From: Rubrivivax sp.
GTDB lineage: Bacteria; Pseudomonadota; Gammaproteobacteria; Burkholderiales; Burkholderiaceae
DNA length: 6,440 nt
Direction: 5' to 3'
NCBI GenBank assembly: GCA_004211235.1
Contig: SEEY01000231.1
Span: 1 to 6,440, forward strand
In this document: positions 1 to 5,670 of the stretch, piece after piece
How the letters are laid out: each line of letters starts with the position of its first letter
Position numbering within the stretch: the stretch's first letter is position 1
The notes under the pieces: model-generated
What the model was told of the DNA's origin: nothing
The model's input: the letters and a program-made list of their open reading frames with translations, nothing else
Databases searched by the model: none
Translations under genes and position numbers: made by a program

Positions 1-215
1 GTGCTGGTGAAGGTCAGCGTGACGCTCGTGATCTGCGCCGCCATCGTGAACGGCCAGGCCGAGGACCAGCCGGCGAGCACGGTGTCAGCGTTGCTGAAGC
101 TGCCGAACGGGGCCACCGTGGGCATGGTCACCGACTGTGTCACTGTGACGGGCGCGGCGAGCGCCGGGCCGGCAAGGCACAACGCCAGGGTGGACGCGGT
201 GAGCAGATGTCGCAT
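1..215 (-). CDS. Exported protein, N-terminal fragment (cut by window edge)
   Basis: Reading leftwards from an ATG at 215-213, the frame stays open for 71 codons to the window edge, so the C-terminus is missing. The start is supported by GGAG (225-222 on the minus strand) six bases before the ATG. Residues 1-20 form a classical signal peptide: Arg2/His3, then a hydrophobic stretch rich in Leu and Ala, ending in Ala-Leu-Ala before Ala-Pro-Val, a good signal peptidase I site. The visible mature part is rich in Thr, Val and Ser (for example VTQSVTMPTV and ITSVTLTFTS), which looks like a beta-sandwich surface or secreted protein. Such N-termini are common in PEP-CTERM-sorted proteins of this bacterial group, but the sorting signal would lie outside the window, so this is only a guess. 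Cys13 lies inside the hydrophobic core without a proper lipobox, so a lipoprotein is unlikely. No function can be named. Confidence 0.72.
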   Translation of the reverse strand, partial: MRHLLTASTLALCLAGPALAAPVTVTQSVTMPTVAPFGSFSNADTVLAGWSSAWPFTMAAQITSVTLTFTS

Positions 216-324
216 GGAGAGCTCCGGGGGTGTGGGGACGCCAGCGTTCAAAGCAAGAACGAGGCCCCGCGGCCTTTCAGTGGCGTTCCACGAGTGCAGC
301 GGCGGCCAGGCCTGCGCCGCGCGG

Positions 325-345
325 CAGAGCCGGCCACCGACTCTG
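325..345 (-). terminator. Possible hairpin downstream of the hydrolase operon
   Basis: On the minus strand, 345-325 can fold into a 9-bp stem (CAGAGTCGG with CCGGCTCTG, one T-G wobble) closed by a 3-base loop. It lies about 30 bases past the stop codon of the hydrolase gene and before the next minus-strand gene, where a transcript end would be expected. No T-run follows the stem, so it is not a standard intrinsic terminator. It may be a 3'-end stabilising stem, a Rho-dependent end, or chance pairing in GC-rich DNA. Confidence 0.22.
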
Positions 346-374
346 TAAAGCCGGCCGACACGTGCCGACGCCGG

Positions 375-1547
375 TCAGTCCAGCGGCCAGGGCATCGCCT
401 TGGGCAGCTTGGCCGGGTCGTCCGGCTCGACAGGCCTGCTGCGCTTGCCGGCCGGTGCATCGGCGGCGCGCCACCAGGGTGCCGCCCGCTCGCCATGCGC
501 CGGCTCCACCGGCTCGCCCAAGCGCGGCATCAGCAGCTGCGCGCCCTGCTTGGGGCCCAGCGCCAGCAGCGTCTCGGCCGGCTGGTCCCAGTCGTGCAGC
601 GCCAGCGAGAAGGTGCCCCAGTGCACCGGCAGGAAGGCGCCGCCGCCGAGCAGTTCGTAGGCCTTCAGCGCGTTCTCGGGCCCGAGGTGGATGTCGCCCC
701 AGGACGGATGGAAGGCGCCCACTTCCAGCATGACGAGATCGAACGGCCCCAGCCGCTCCCGGATCGCCGCGTACTCGCTCGTCAGGCCCGTGTCGCCGCT
801 GAAGAAGACGCGGTGCTTCGGAGTCTCGATGACGATGGACGACCACAGCGTCGCGTTGCGGTCGGACAGGGACCGGCCCGAGAAATGCTGCGACGGCGCC
901 GCATGGATGCGCAGCTCGGCATTCGGCGCCTGCCAGTGCTCCCACCAGTCCAGCTCGACGATGCGTTCGTGTGGGACTCCCCACGACTGGAGATGCGCCC
1001 CGACGCCCAGCGAGGTGATGAAGGGCACGCCCTGCAGCTTGGTGAGCTCCTTGATCGTGCCGATGTCGAGATGGTCGTAGTGGTCGTGCGAGATGACGAC
1101 GGCGTCGAGCTTCGGCAGCGCCTTCAGCGCCAGCGGCACGGGCTGGAAGCGCTTGGGCCCGGCCAGCTGCGACGGTGACGCGCGCTTGCCCCAGACCGGG
1201 TCGGTCAGCACGCGCAGCCCGTCGATCTCGATCATCACCGTCGAGTGCCCCAGCCACGTCGCGCGCAAGCCCGTGTCAGTGGGCTTGAGCCAGGAATCCA
1301 GCGGGTTGGCCGATGGCAGCGGGCCGGCCGGCGTGCGTCGGCCGTCGGCGCAGATGAAGTCGCCCAGCGACGGCCGCTCGGTCGTGTCGCGCAGGCCGGG
1401 CTGGATGGGACGGACGTTGTGGAAGCCCTCACCCCGTTCGGCCACGCGGTAGCGCGGCGACGCCCGCATGCGTTCGAGGCGGAGGCCGGTGGCGCGTTTG
1501 CCGAGGGATTTCATCGCGGGCAGATGTGGCAACAGACCCGCCCACAT
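375..1547 (-). CDS. MBL-fold metal-dependent hydrolase, NAPE-PLD/RomA type
   Basis: A 390-residue protein of the metallo-beta-lactamase superfamily, in the branch with N-acyl-phosphatidylethanolamine phospholipase D-like and RomA-like enzymes. From the ATG at 1547, the fold begins with WLGHST (98-103) and LTDPVWG. The metal-binding signature HDHYDH is at 154-159 (His154, His156, Asp158, His159). Further likely ligands are His221 (APSQHFSGR), Asp252 (SGDTG) and His309 (PVHWGT). The LDWW motif (199-202) and the C-terminal PRLGEPVEP also fit this branch. Homologues hydrolyse phosphodiester or related bonds using one or two metal ions; the substrate here is unknown. No signal peptide is obvious, so a cytoplasmic location is inferred. 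It is probably the last gene of a group with the YkgJ and RidA genes. The start is uncertain: the same frame is open to a TTG at 1598 (407 residues, overlapping the RidA gene by 14 bp), and another ATG at 1514 would give 379 residues. None has a good Shine-Dalgarno sequence at proper spacing. The fold is secure, the exact N-terminus is not. Confidence 0.9.
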   Translation of the reverse strand: MWAGLLPHLPAMKSLGKRATGLRLERMRASPRYRVAERGEGFHNVRPIQPGLRDTTERPSLGDFICADGRRTPAGPLPSANPLDSWLKPTDTGLRATWLGHSTVMIEIDGLRVLTDPVWGKRASPSQLAGPKRFQPVPLALKALPKLDAVVISHDHYDHLDIGTIKELTKLQGVPFITSLGVGAHLQSWGVPHERIVELDWWEHWQAPNAELRIHAAPSQHFSGRSLSDRNATLWSSIVIETPKHRVFFSGDTGLTSEYAAIRERLGPFDLVMLEVGAFHPSWGDIHLGPENALKAYELLGGGAFLPVHWGTFSLALHDWDQPAETLLALGPKQGAQLLMPRLGEPVEPAHGERAAPWWRAADAPAGKRSRPVEPDDPAKLPKAMPWPLD

Positions 1548-1584
1548 GGCGGCGACGCGCGGCCTTTCAAGGCGGGCTTCGTCG

Positions 1585-1965
1585 TCAGGCCTGGGCAATC
1601 GCGGCGATGGACACCTTCAGGCCCGGCACGCGTGCCGGCAGCTTGGCGCCCTGTCGGGCGGGCGGGTCGACCGGGAACCAGCGCAGGTATTCCTCGTTCA
1701 TGCCGGCGAAGTCGTCCTCGTCGGCCAGCACGATGGTGATGCTGACGATCTTGTCCAGGGAACTGCCGGCCGCCTCGAGGATGGCAGCGATGTTGGTCAG
1801 GCATTGCCGCGTCTGTTCCTGGATGGTGGTGCCGACGAACTGCCCCGTCTGCGGATCGGCCGGCGAGGTGCCGGACACGAAGACCAGGCCACCGGCCTTC
1901 ACCGCCTGGCTGTCGGCCGGGGGCGGCTTGGCGGCCAGCGGCGTGTAGACGATGTCGCGGGGCAT
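1585..1965 (-). CDS. RidA (YjgF/YER057c/UK114) family protein
   Basis: A 126-residue protein, the usual length for this family of small trimeric cytoplasmic proteins. Characterised RidA proteins hydrolyse reactive enamine/imine intermediates released by PLP enzymes such as threonine dehydratase. Family features visible are SQAVKAGGLVFVSGTSP (19-35), a TGQ turn, the EQTRQCLTNIAAILEAAG helix (50-67), DFAGMNEEYLRWFP (85-98), PPAR (101-104) and the terminal strand VSIAAIAQA. The start has a strong Shine-Dalgarno sequence (GAAGGA, 1977-1972) six bases before the ATG. Only 15 bp separate it from the YkgJ-type gene upstream, so co-transcription is likely. Two departures from classical RidA are visible. 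The GPYSQA segment is reduced to ADSQA. The arginine expected near position 105 of the E. coli protein falls at Arg112, in a loop one residue shorter after the arginine. It may therefore be a Rid paralogue with altered or no deaminase activity, and I give no gene symbol. Confidence 0.92.
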   Translation of the reverse strand: MPRDIVYTPLAAKPPPADSQAVKAGGLVFVSGTSPADPQTGQFVGTTIQEQTRQCLTNIAAILEAAGSSLDKIVSITIVLADEDDFAGMNEEYLRWFPVDPPARQGAKLPARVPGLKVSIAAIAQA

Positions 1966-1980
1966 GGCAGGTCCTTCGCT

Positions 1981-2376
1981 TCAGGTCGGCCGGGATGCGG
2001 CGGTGAGTTCCATTCTCGCGACGGATAGCCCATCGGAGCGGTCCAGGCCGTGTGACGCCCTTGCCTTGAGGCATTGCTCGTCGCCCGGCTGCACGCTGCG
2101 GCAGGTGCTGGAGCGCTGCTCGTAGATGCCGCAGGCCACCGCCCGCCCCACCTCGCCCTGCAGCGCGACGCAGCGCACCGGGCGCACCTCGGTGCCCGCC
2201 ATGCAGCGGTGCAGCGTGCCGACCGGCCGCGTCAGCGCCACGGGCACCGTGCCGCCGGGCGCATCGTCGGCCTCGGCCCAGTAGAAGGACACGCGGAACA
2301 CCGCGCAGCAGGCGCCGCAGCGCTGGCAGTCCAGCGGGTTTTTCAGTGGCGCGGTCACGTTGGGCAGGGCCTGCAT
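1981..2376 (-). CDS. YkgJ-family cysteine-cluster protein
   Basis: A 131-residue protein with the cysteine pattern of the YkgJ family (zinc- or iron-chelating, CxxCxxCC type). Cys17, Cys20, Cys23 and Cys24 form the N-terminal CQRCGACC cluster. More cysteines follow at 58, 69, 82, 92 and 102, in contexts typical of the family (RCMAGTEVRPVRC, GEVGRAVACGIYEQRSSTC, QCLKARASHGL). The stretch FRVSFYWAEADDAPGGTVP (27-45) is characteristic of the form common in beta- and gammaproteobacteria. The cysteines probably bind metal, perhaps an Fe-S cluster; no biochemical role is established that I can cite. It is first in the proposed YkgJ-RidA-hydrolase group. The start at ATG 2376 is chosen because homology-like sequence begins just after it. 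The frame stays open to 2727, but the extra part lies opposite the divergent plus-strand gene and looks like an antisense shadow. No clear Shine-Dalgarno sequence precedes the ATG; an alternative in-frame ATG lies at 2460. Confidence 0.88.
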   Translation of the reverse strand: MQALPNVTAPLKNPLDCQRCGACCAVFRVSFYWAEADDAPGGTVPVALTRPVGTLHRCMAGTEVRPVRCVALQGEVGRAVACGIYEQRSSTCRSVQPGDEQCLKARASHGLDRSDGLSVARMELTAASRPT

Positions 2377-2496
2377 GGGTTTGCGCTGCAACGGCGTGTG
2401 ACAACTCCGGCGCGATTCGCGGCCATTGTGCAGGCTTGAAATCGCCGCCGCAGTGGCCATGTGGAGTTCACGCACTGCTTTCGAAAGAGTTGCCCC
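2377..2496. promoter_or_regulatory. Divergent intergenic region (YkgJ group / 106-residue protein)
   Basis: These 120 bases separate two divergent start codons and should carry promoters for both directions, which is inference from gene orientation. A TTGAAA hexamer on the plus strand (2436-2441) resembles a -35 box, but no convincing -10 lies 16-18 bases further on. On the minus strand, CACAAT is -10-like but has no matching -35. I cannot place either promoter with confidence. Confidence 0.4.
2474..2490. repeat. Short palindrome overlapping a ribosome-binding site
   Basis: CTTTCGAAAG (2478-2487) is a perfect 10-base palindrome, extended by ACT/AGT arms with one unpaired base (2474-2476 and 2488-2490). 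It overlaps the purine-rich GAAAGAG (2483-2489) that serves as the likely Shine-Dalgarno sequence of the plus-strand gene starting at 2497. It could be an operator half-site pair, or chance: a single 10-base palindrome is weak evidence. Confidence 0.25.
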
Positions 2497-2817
2497 ATGT
2501 CGTCCGTCGTCAAGATCGCCGTCCCCACCGAACTGCTGTCCCTCGCCCGCCTCGCCCAATTGCTGCAGGGCCTGGAAGGCCGGCTGGCCGACCCGCACCA
2601 GTACCGCGTCCTGGTGCAGAAGCTCACGGCTGAACTGAGCGAACACCAGGGCCACGAGGCGCTGCCCGGCCTGCTCAACCACTTCCCCGCCGCCGGCGAG
2701 GTCTACGAGAACCTGCAGTATGGCCACGCCGGGCTGCTGCGAGCGCCGCTGGAGCTGTCGCTGACGTCGGAACTGGCGACGCGCAGCCTGCTGGAGCGGG
2801 TGCGGCGCGGCGGCTGA
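2497..2817 (+). CDS. Conserved-looking small protein of unknown function
   Basis: A 106-residue, mostly helical, soluble-looking protein without signal peptide or membrane segment. I do not recognise a domain with known function, although the N-terminal part (VVKIAVPTELLSLARLAQLL, about residues 4-23) resembles hypothetical proteins I associate with Burkholderiales. Other visible segments are the DPHQYRVLVQKLTAEL helix, then ALPGLLNHFPAAGEVYENLQYGHAGLLRAPLE. There are no cysteines and only scattered histidines. The start is the ATG at 2497, with GAAAGAG (2483-2489) seven bases ahead; an in-frame ATG at 2461 would add 12 residues that look non-coding (EFTHCFRKSC). It is the only plus-strand gene here, divergent from the YkgJ-type gene. 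Its stop is 14 bp from the stop of the convergent histidine kinase gene, with no terminator hairpin between them. That it is a real gene is well supported by the start signal, the clean fit between neighbours and the non-repetitive composition; its function is open. Confidence 0.8.
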   Translation: MSSVVKIAVPTELLSLARLAQLLQGLEGRLADPHQYRVLVQKLTAELSEHQGHEALPGLLNHFPAAGEVYENLQYGHAGLLRAPLELSLTSELATRSLLERVRRGG

Positions 2818-2831
2818 TCAGGCGGCGAGCT

Positions 2832-4913
2832 TCATTGCCATCTCAAGCCGATCCGGAACACGACGCCATCGGCCACGTTCAGCGCCGCGATGCTGCCGCC
2901 CATCTTGGCCAGGTAGGTCTTGGCGACGAACAGGCCCTGGCCGCGTCGCACGCCGTCCTGCGGCCCCGCATCGCTGACGCCGTAGTCGAAGATGCTCGCG
3001 AGCAGGTCTTCGGCGATGGGCGGCCCCTGGTTGTGGATGTCCACCGTGGCCAGCTCGCCGTCCTCGCGCAGCGAGATCGTGATGGCCGTGCCGGCCAGGC
3101 GATGGCGGTCGGCGTTGCTCAGCACATGGGTGATGGCGTCTTCCAGCGGGTATTCGTCGGCCTGCACCCACACCTGCGCGCCGGCCGGCACGTAGGCCAC
3201 CTCGGCAATGCCCGCAAAGGCGGCGTTCTCGGCCACGCCGCGCAGGAAGGCGTCCAGGTCCAGCCGGCCCACGGCCAGCGTCGCGGCGGCCAGCGCCTCG
3301 CTGGGTGAGGCTTGGCCGTAGAGCACCTTCACGGCCTGCTGCATGCGCTGCACATAACGCCGGCTGGGGTCAGCGTCAGATCCGTGCAGCAGCATCAGCG
3401 ACTGCAGCGGCGACATGATCTCGTGGCCCACGGCGTGCCATTGATCGTGCTCGCGCTCGGCGCGCAGCTGCTCGCGGCGCAGGCTGTCACGCGCATGCTG
3501 CAGCAGGTCCGACAGGACCCCGGCCAGGATGCCCAGCTCGTCCCGGCCGCGCAGGTCGGCCACGTCCAGCGCGCCCAGCTCGAAGCGCTCGTCGGGCTTC
3601 TGCAGCTGGTGCGACAGCGCCGCGGCGCGCTTTGTCAGCCGGGCGACGCGGCGGATCAGGCCGATCTCGATGATGAGCCAGGCCAAGCCGAGTGCGGCCA
3701 GCATCGCGCCCACCGGCCAGGCCAGGCGCGCGGCGCTGGCGCTCAGGGACCGGTCCAGCCCCTGCAGGTCGCCGGTCAGCGTGACGTCGAAGCGGCCGGC
3801 GGGCGTCGTCACGGTGTCCGTCGCGCGCAGCGTGTGTGGCGTGGCGGGCGCGGGCAGCTGCTGGATCAGCGCGGTCAGCCAGGGTGAGGGCGGCGTGCTG
3901 CTGTCGTCCGCGCCCTGCAGCAGCGCGACGACGTTGTTGCCGCGCGTGATCTGCAGCGTTTCGTTGGGTGCCAGCGCAGTGGAGAGGCGGGCGAGCGTCA
4001 GCGGCGCTTGCGCACCTGCGGCGGCGCTGTCGAACAGCGTCGCATCACCTGGGCCGAGCAGGGCCAGGCGCAGGCCGGTGCGTGCCAGGTCGGCCGGCGG
4101 CCACTGCGGTCCGCCGGGGCGGAACAGTGCCTCGCGGAAGGCCTCGACCGGCAGGCGGATGGAGACCGTCGTGCGGCGCGGGCATGGGTCGCTGCTGGCG
4201 CCTTCGCCATGGCCCAGGCAGGGCCCTTCACGCCAGACCCAGCCGCGGAAGTCGCGCTGCGGCCGGGCCTTGCGTGGCAGGGTCGCGGTGTTGCCGGCCT
4301 CGACGACAAAGCCGGGCAATTGCCCGCGCTGGGCGTCCAGCATCTCCACTGGCGCCAGCCAGTGCTGCTCGGCGCCGTCGCGCTTCAGGCTGATGCGCAC
4401 GCGGTGCGTGTCGGCCAGGTCCAGCGCGCCGCGCTCGCGCGAGACCAGCGGCGGCGCATCCACGCCGGCCACGAGGTAGACGAAGCCGCCCGCATAGGCG
4501 TTGCTGCCCACCGCCACGCACAGGCTGGCGCCGCCGCGGTATTGCAGCCCGCAGCCGGCCATCTCGATGGCGCGCTGCGCCTTGGTGGCGTCGTCGAAAT
4601 CGATGGCGCCGAAGGGCAGCACCAGCGGGGCCACCCAGCCGGTGTCCACCTGCGCTGCTTCCGGGTTCAGCAGCGCCAGCTGGCCGGACGGATGGCGCAG
4701 CTGCGCGACGACCTCGGCCAGCGACTTGCGGAAGCCCTGCTCGTAGCGCTGCGCATTGCGCTGGCGCTCCTCGTTCAGCAACGCCACGGCCAGCGCCAGC
4801 GTGGCGAGCGCCAGCGCGATGAAGACGAGGTGGAAGACGATGCGGTTGCGAAAGGCCGCGAGGCCCAGGCGCGGCATGTCGGGCATGGCCAGCGCGACGC
4901 GGCCGAGCCTCAT
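2832..4913 (-). CDS. Membrane sensor histidine kinase of a two-component system
   Basis: A 693-residue sensor kinase. A hydrophobic segment at about 25-46 is TM1, and about 397-420 (LAWPVGAMLAALGLAWLIIEIGLI) is TM2. The roughly 350 residues between them should be periplasmic, and I recognise no named sensor fold (PAS, Cache) there. All four cysteines of the protein lie in that part: Cys121, Cys132, Cys232 and Cys244. After TM2 come a HAMP-like linker (about 417-470) and a coiled helix. The H-box is GHEIMSPLQSL with phospho-acceptor His497 and Glu498. The ATPase domain has an N-box with Asn600 (HVLSNADRH), a G1-like HNQGPPI (627-633) where Asn replaces the usual Asp, an F-box-like IFDYG, and G2 GQGLFVAKTYLAKMGG (658-673). 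The ATG at 4913 overlaps the TGA of the regulator gene (ATGA, 4-bp overlap), so the two are probably translationally coupled and form a cognate pair. An internal ATG at 4886 is possible, but the overlap favours 4913. The signal sensed is unknown; the neighbouring sodC hints at envelope oxidative stress. Confidence 0.93.
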   Translation of the reverse strand: MRLGRVALAMPDMPRLGLAAFRNRIVFHLVFIALALATLALAVALLNEERQRNAQRYEQGFRKSLAEVVAQLRHPSGQLALLNPEAAQVDTGWVAPLVLPFGAIDFDDATKAQRAIEMAGCGLQYRGGASLCVAVGSNAYAGGFVYLVAGVDAPPLVSRERGALDLADTHRVRISLKRDGAEQHWLAPVEMLDAQRGQLPGFVVEAGNTATLPRKARPQRDFRGWVWREGPCLGHGEGASSDPCPRRTTVSIRLPVEAFREALFRPGGPQWPPADLARTGLRLALLGPGDATLFDSAAAGAQAPLTLARLSTALAPNETLQITRGNNVVALLQGADDSSTPPSPWLTALIQQLPAPATPHTLRATDTVTTPAGRFDVTLTGDLQGLDRSLSASAARLAWPVGAMLAALGLAWLIIEIGLIRRVARLTKRAAALSHQLQKPDERFELGALDVADLRGRDELGILAGVLSDLLQHARDSLRREQLRAEREHDQWHAVGHEIMSPLQSLMLLHGSDADPSRRYVQRMQQAVKVLYGQASPSEALAAATLAVGRLDLDAFLRGVAENAAFAGIAEVAYVPAGAQVWVQADEYPLEDAITHVLSNADRHRLAGTAITISLREDGELATVDIHNQGPPIAEDLLASIFDYGVSDAGPQDGVRRGQGLFVAKTYLAKMGGSIAALNVADGVVFRIGLRWQ

Positions 4914-5611
4914 CCGCCCTGTGTCCAGCGGAAGCCGCGCATCGGGATGTTCTCGATGCCGTCGAAGCTGGCATCCACATCGCGGAAGGCGTCGCGGATG
5001 GTGGCCACATGCTTGCGCACGTTGTCGCGGTTGCGGCCGCTCTTCACCACGTCGAACAGCTCTTCATAACTGACTATCTCGCCGGTGCGCGCATGCAGCG
5101 TCGCGAGGATGCGCTGGGCCGTCAGCGGCAGGTTGATGCGCTGGCCGCGCCAGATCGGCGTGCGCTGCTTCAGCGGATCGAGCTGCAGGCTGTCGTCTGC
5201 CTTTGCTGCCGGTTTGGCGACGGGCTCCGTGAGCCGGGCCGTGCGCAGGATGTCGAGAAAGGTCTCGACGAACTCGGCCTCGTCGAAGGTCGTCTTCTGC
5301 AGATAGTCCCAGGCGTCCAGCGCCTTCATGATGCTGCGGTAGATGGCGGCCGGCATGGCCGATACCACCAGCACCGGTGTGCCCAGGCCCTGCTTGTTGA
5401 TCTCGTTGATCAGCGCCACGCCGGCATTGCGCTCGCGGCCCAGCTCGATGTCCAGCACGACGAGGTCGTAGCGCTCGCGCAGCAGCGCGGCCTCCGCCGC
5501 GTCGCGGTCGAACCACTGGTCGACCGTCAGCTCCGGGCGGGCGGCGCGGATCCAGCCGGCCAGCTGTTCGCTGGTGGTGGGGTCGTCTTCGATGACGGCG
5601 ATGCGGGGCAT
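4910..5611 (-). CDS. Response regulator: receiver plus OmpR-like winged-helix domain
   Basis: A 233-residue cytoplasmic transcription regulator. The receiver domain (about 1-125) has the acidic pair Asp9/Asp10 (VIEDD), phospho-acceptor Asp54 (LVVLDIELG), Ser84 at the Thr/Ser switch position (VVSAMP) and Lys106 (YLQKTTF). The lysine is followed by Thr rather than the common Pro. A linker (about 126-140, Ala/Lys/Pro-rich) leads to a winged-helix DNA-binding domain (about 141-231) of the OmpR C-terminal type. In it, NLPLTAQRILATLHARTGEIVSYEELF gives the first helices, NVRKHVATIRDAF the recognition helix, and the terminal GFRW matches the wing. It should be phosphorylated by the kinase encoded just downstream, whose start codon overlaps this stop. 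Targets are unknown; its own operon and the adjacent sodC are natural candidates. The ATG at 5611 is the only plausible start near the receiver N-terminus and has no Shine-Dalgarno sequence, but a GATAAT hexamer ends eight bases before it. Confidence 0.94.
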   Translation of the reverse strand: MPRIAVIEDDPTTSEQLAGWIRAARPELTVDQWFDRDAAEAALLRERYDLVVLDIELGRERNAGVALINEINKQGLGTPVLVVSAMPAAIYRSIMKALDAWDYLQKTTFDEAEFVETFLDILRTARLTEPVAKPAAKADDSLQLDPLKQRTPIWRGQRINLPLTAQRILATLHARTGEIVSYEELFDVVKSGRNRDNVRKHVATIRDAFRDVDASFDGIENIPMRGFRWTQGG

Positions 5612-5618
5612 GGCGGCG

Positions 5619-5624
5619 ATTATC
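5619..5624 (-). promoter_or_regulatory. Candidate -10 element close to the regulator start
   Basis: GATAAT on the minus strand (5624-5619) matches the -10 consensus at five of six positions, in otherwise very GC-rich DNA. A transcript starting about seven bases further on would begin at or next to the regulator ATG (5611), giving a leaderless or nearly leaderless message. No TTGACA-like -35 is found 16-18 bases upstream and there is no extended -10 TG, so the call rests on one hexamer. Confidence 0.25.
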
Positions 5625-5645
5625 TGGAGCCCCGCTGAGTGCGAC

Positions 5646-5663
5646 GCGGAAGGAATCCTCCGC
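5646..5663 (-). other. Small hairpin between sodC and the regulator gene
   Basis: On the minus strand, GCGGA-GG-ATT-CC-T-TCCGC folds into a 7-bp stem with a one-base bulge and a 3-base loop, starting 7 bases after the sodC stop. No T-run follows. It could slow transcription or protect the sodC 3' end and so lower read-through into the regulator gene, or it may be chance pairing. Confidence 0.25.
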
Positions 5664-5670
5664 GGCGCGC

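Noticed and set aside
275..285. TTTCAGTGGCG at 275-285 repeated at 2341-2351, and GCGGCCTTTCA near 270 and 1560
   Set aside because: Single 11-base matches without shared flanks; one copy is inside a coding region. Treated as chance.
351..374. CCGGC/GCCGG arms around a CACGTG core immediately after the hydrolase stop codon
   Set aside because: Only five paired bases with a 14-base loop and no T-run; too weak for a terminator or an operator call.
2377..2727. N-terminal extension of the YkgJ-type protein (frame open up to 2727)
   Set aside because: The extension lies largely opposite the divergent small gene and lacks family-like sequence; the recognisable protein begins just after the ATG at 2376.
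4008..5069. Long plus-strand open frame (353 codons) opposite the kinase gene; similar long frames at 207-1178 and 3529-4479 (plus) and 277-1257 (minus)
   Set aside because: They are antisense or alternate-frame readings of well-supported genes. Their products are skewed to Arg, Ala, Gly, His or Ser and have no recognisable domains, as expected for GC-rich DNA with few stop codons.
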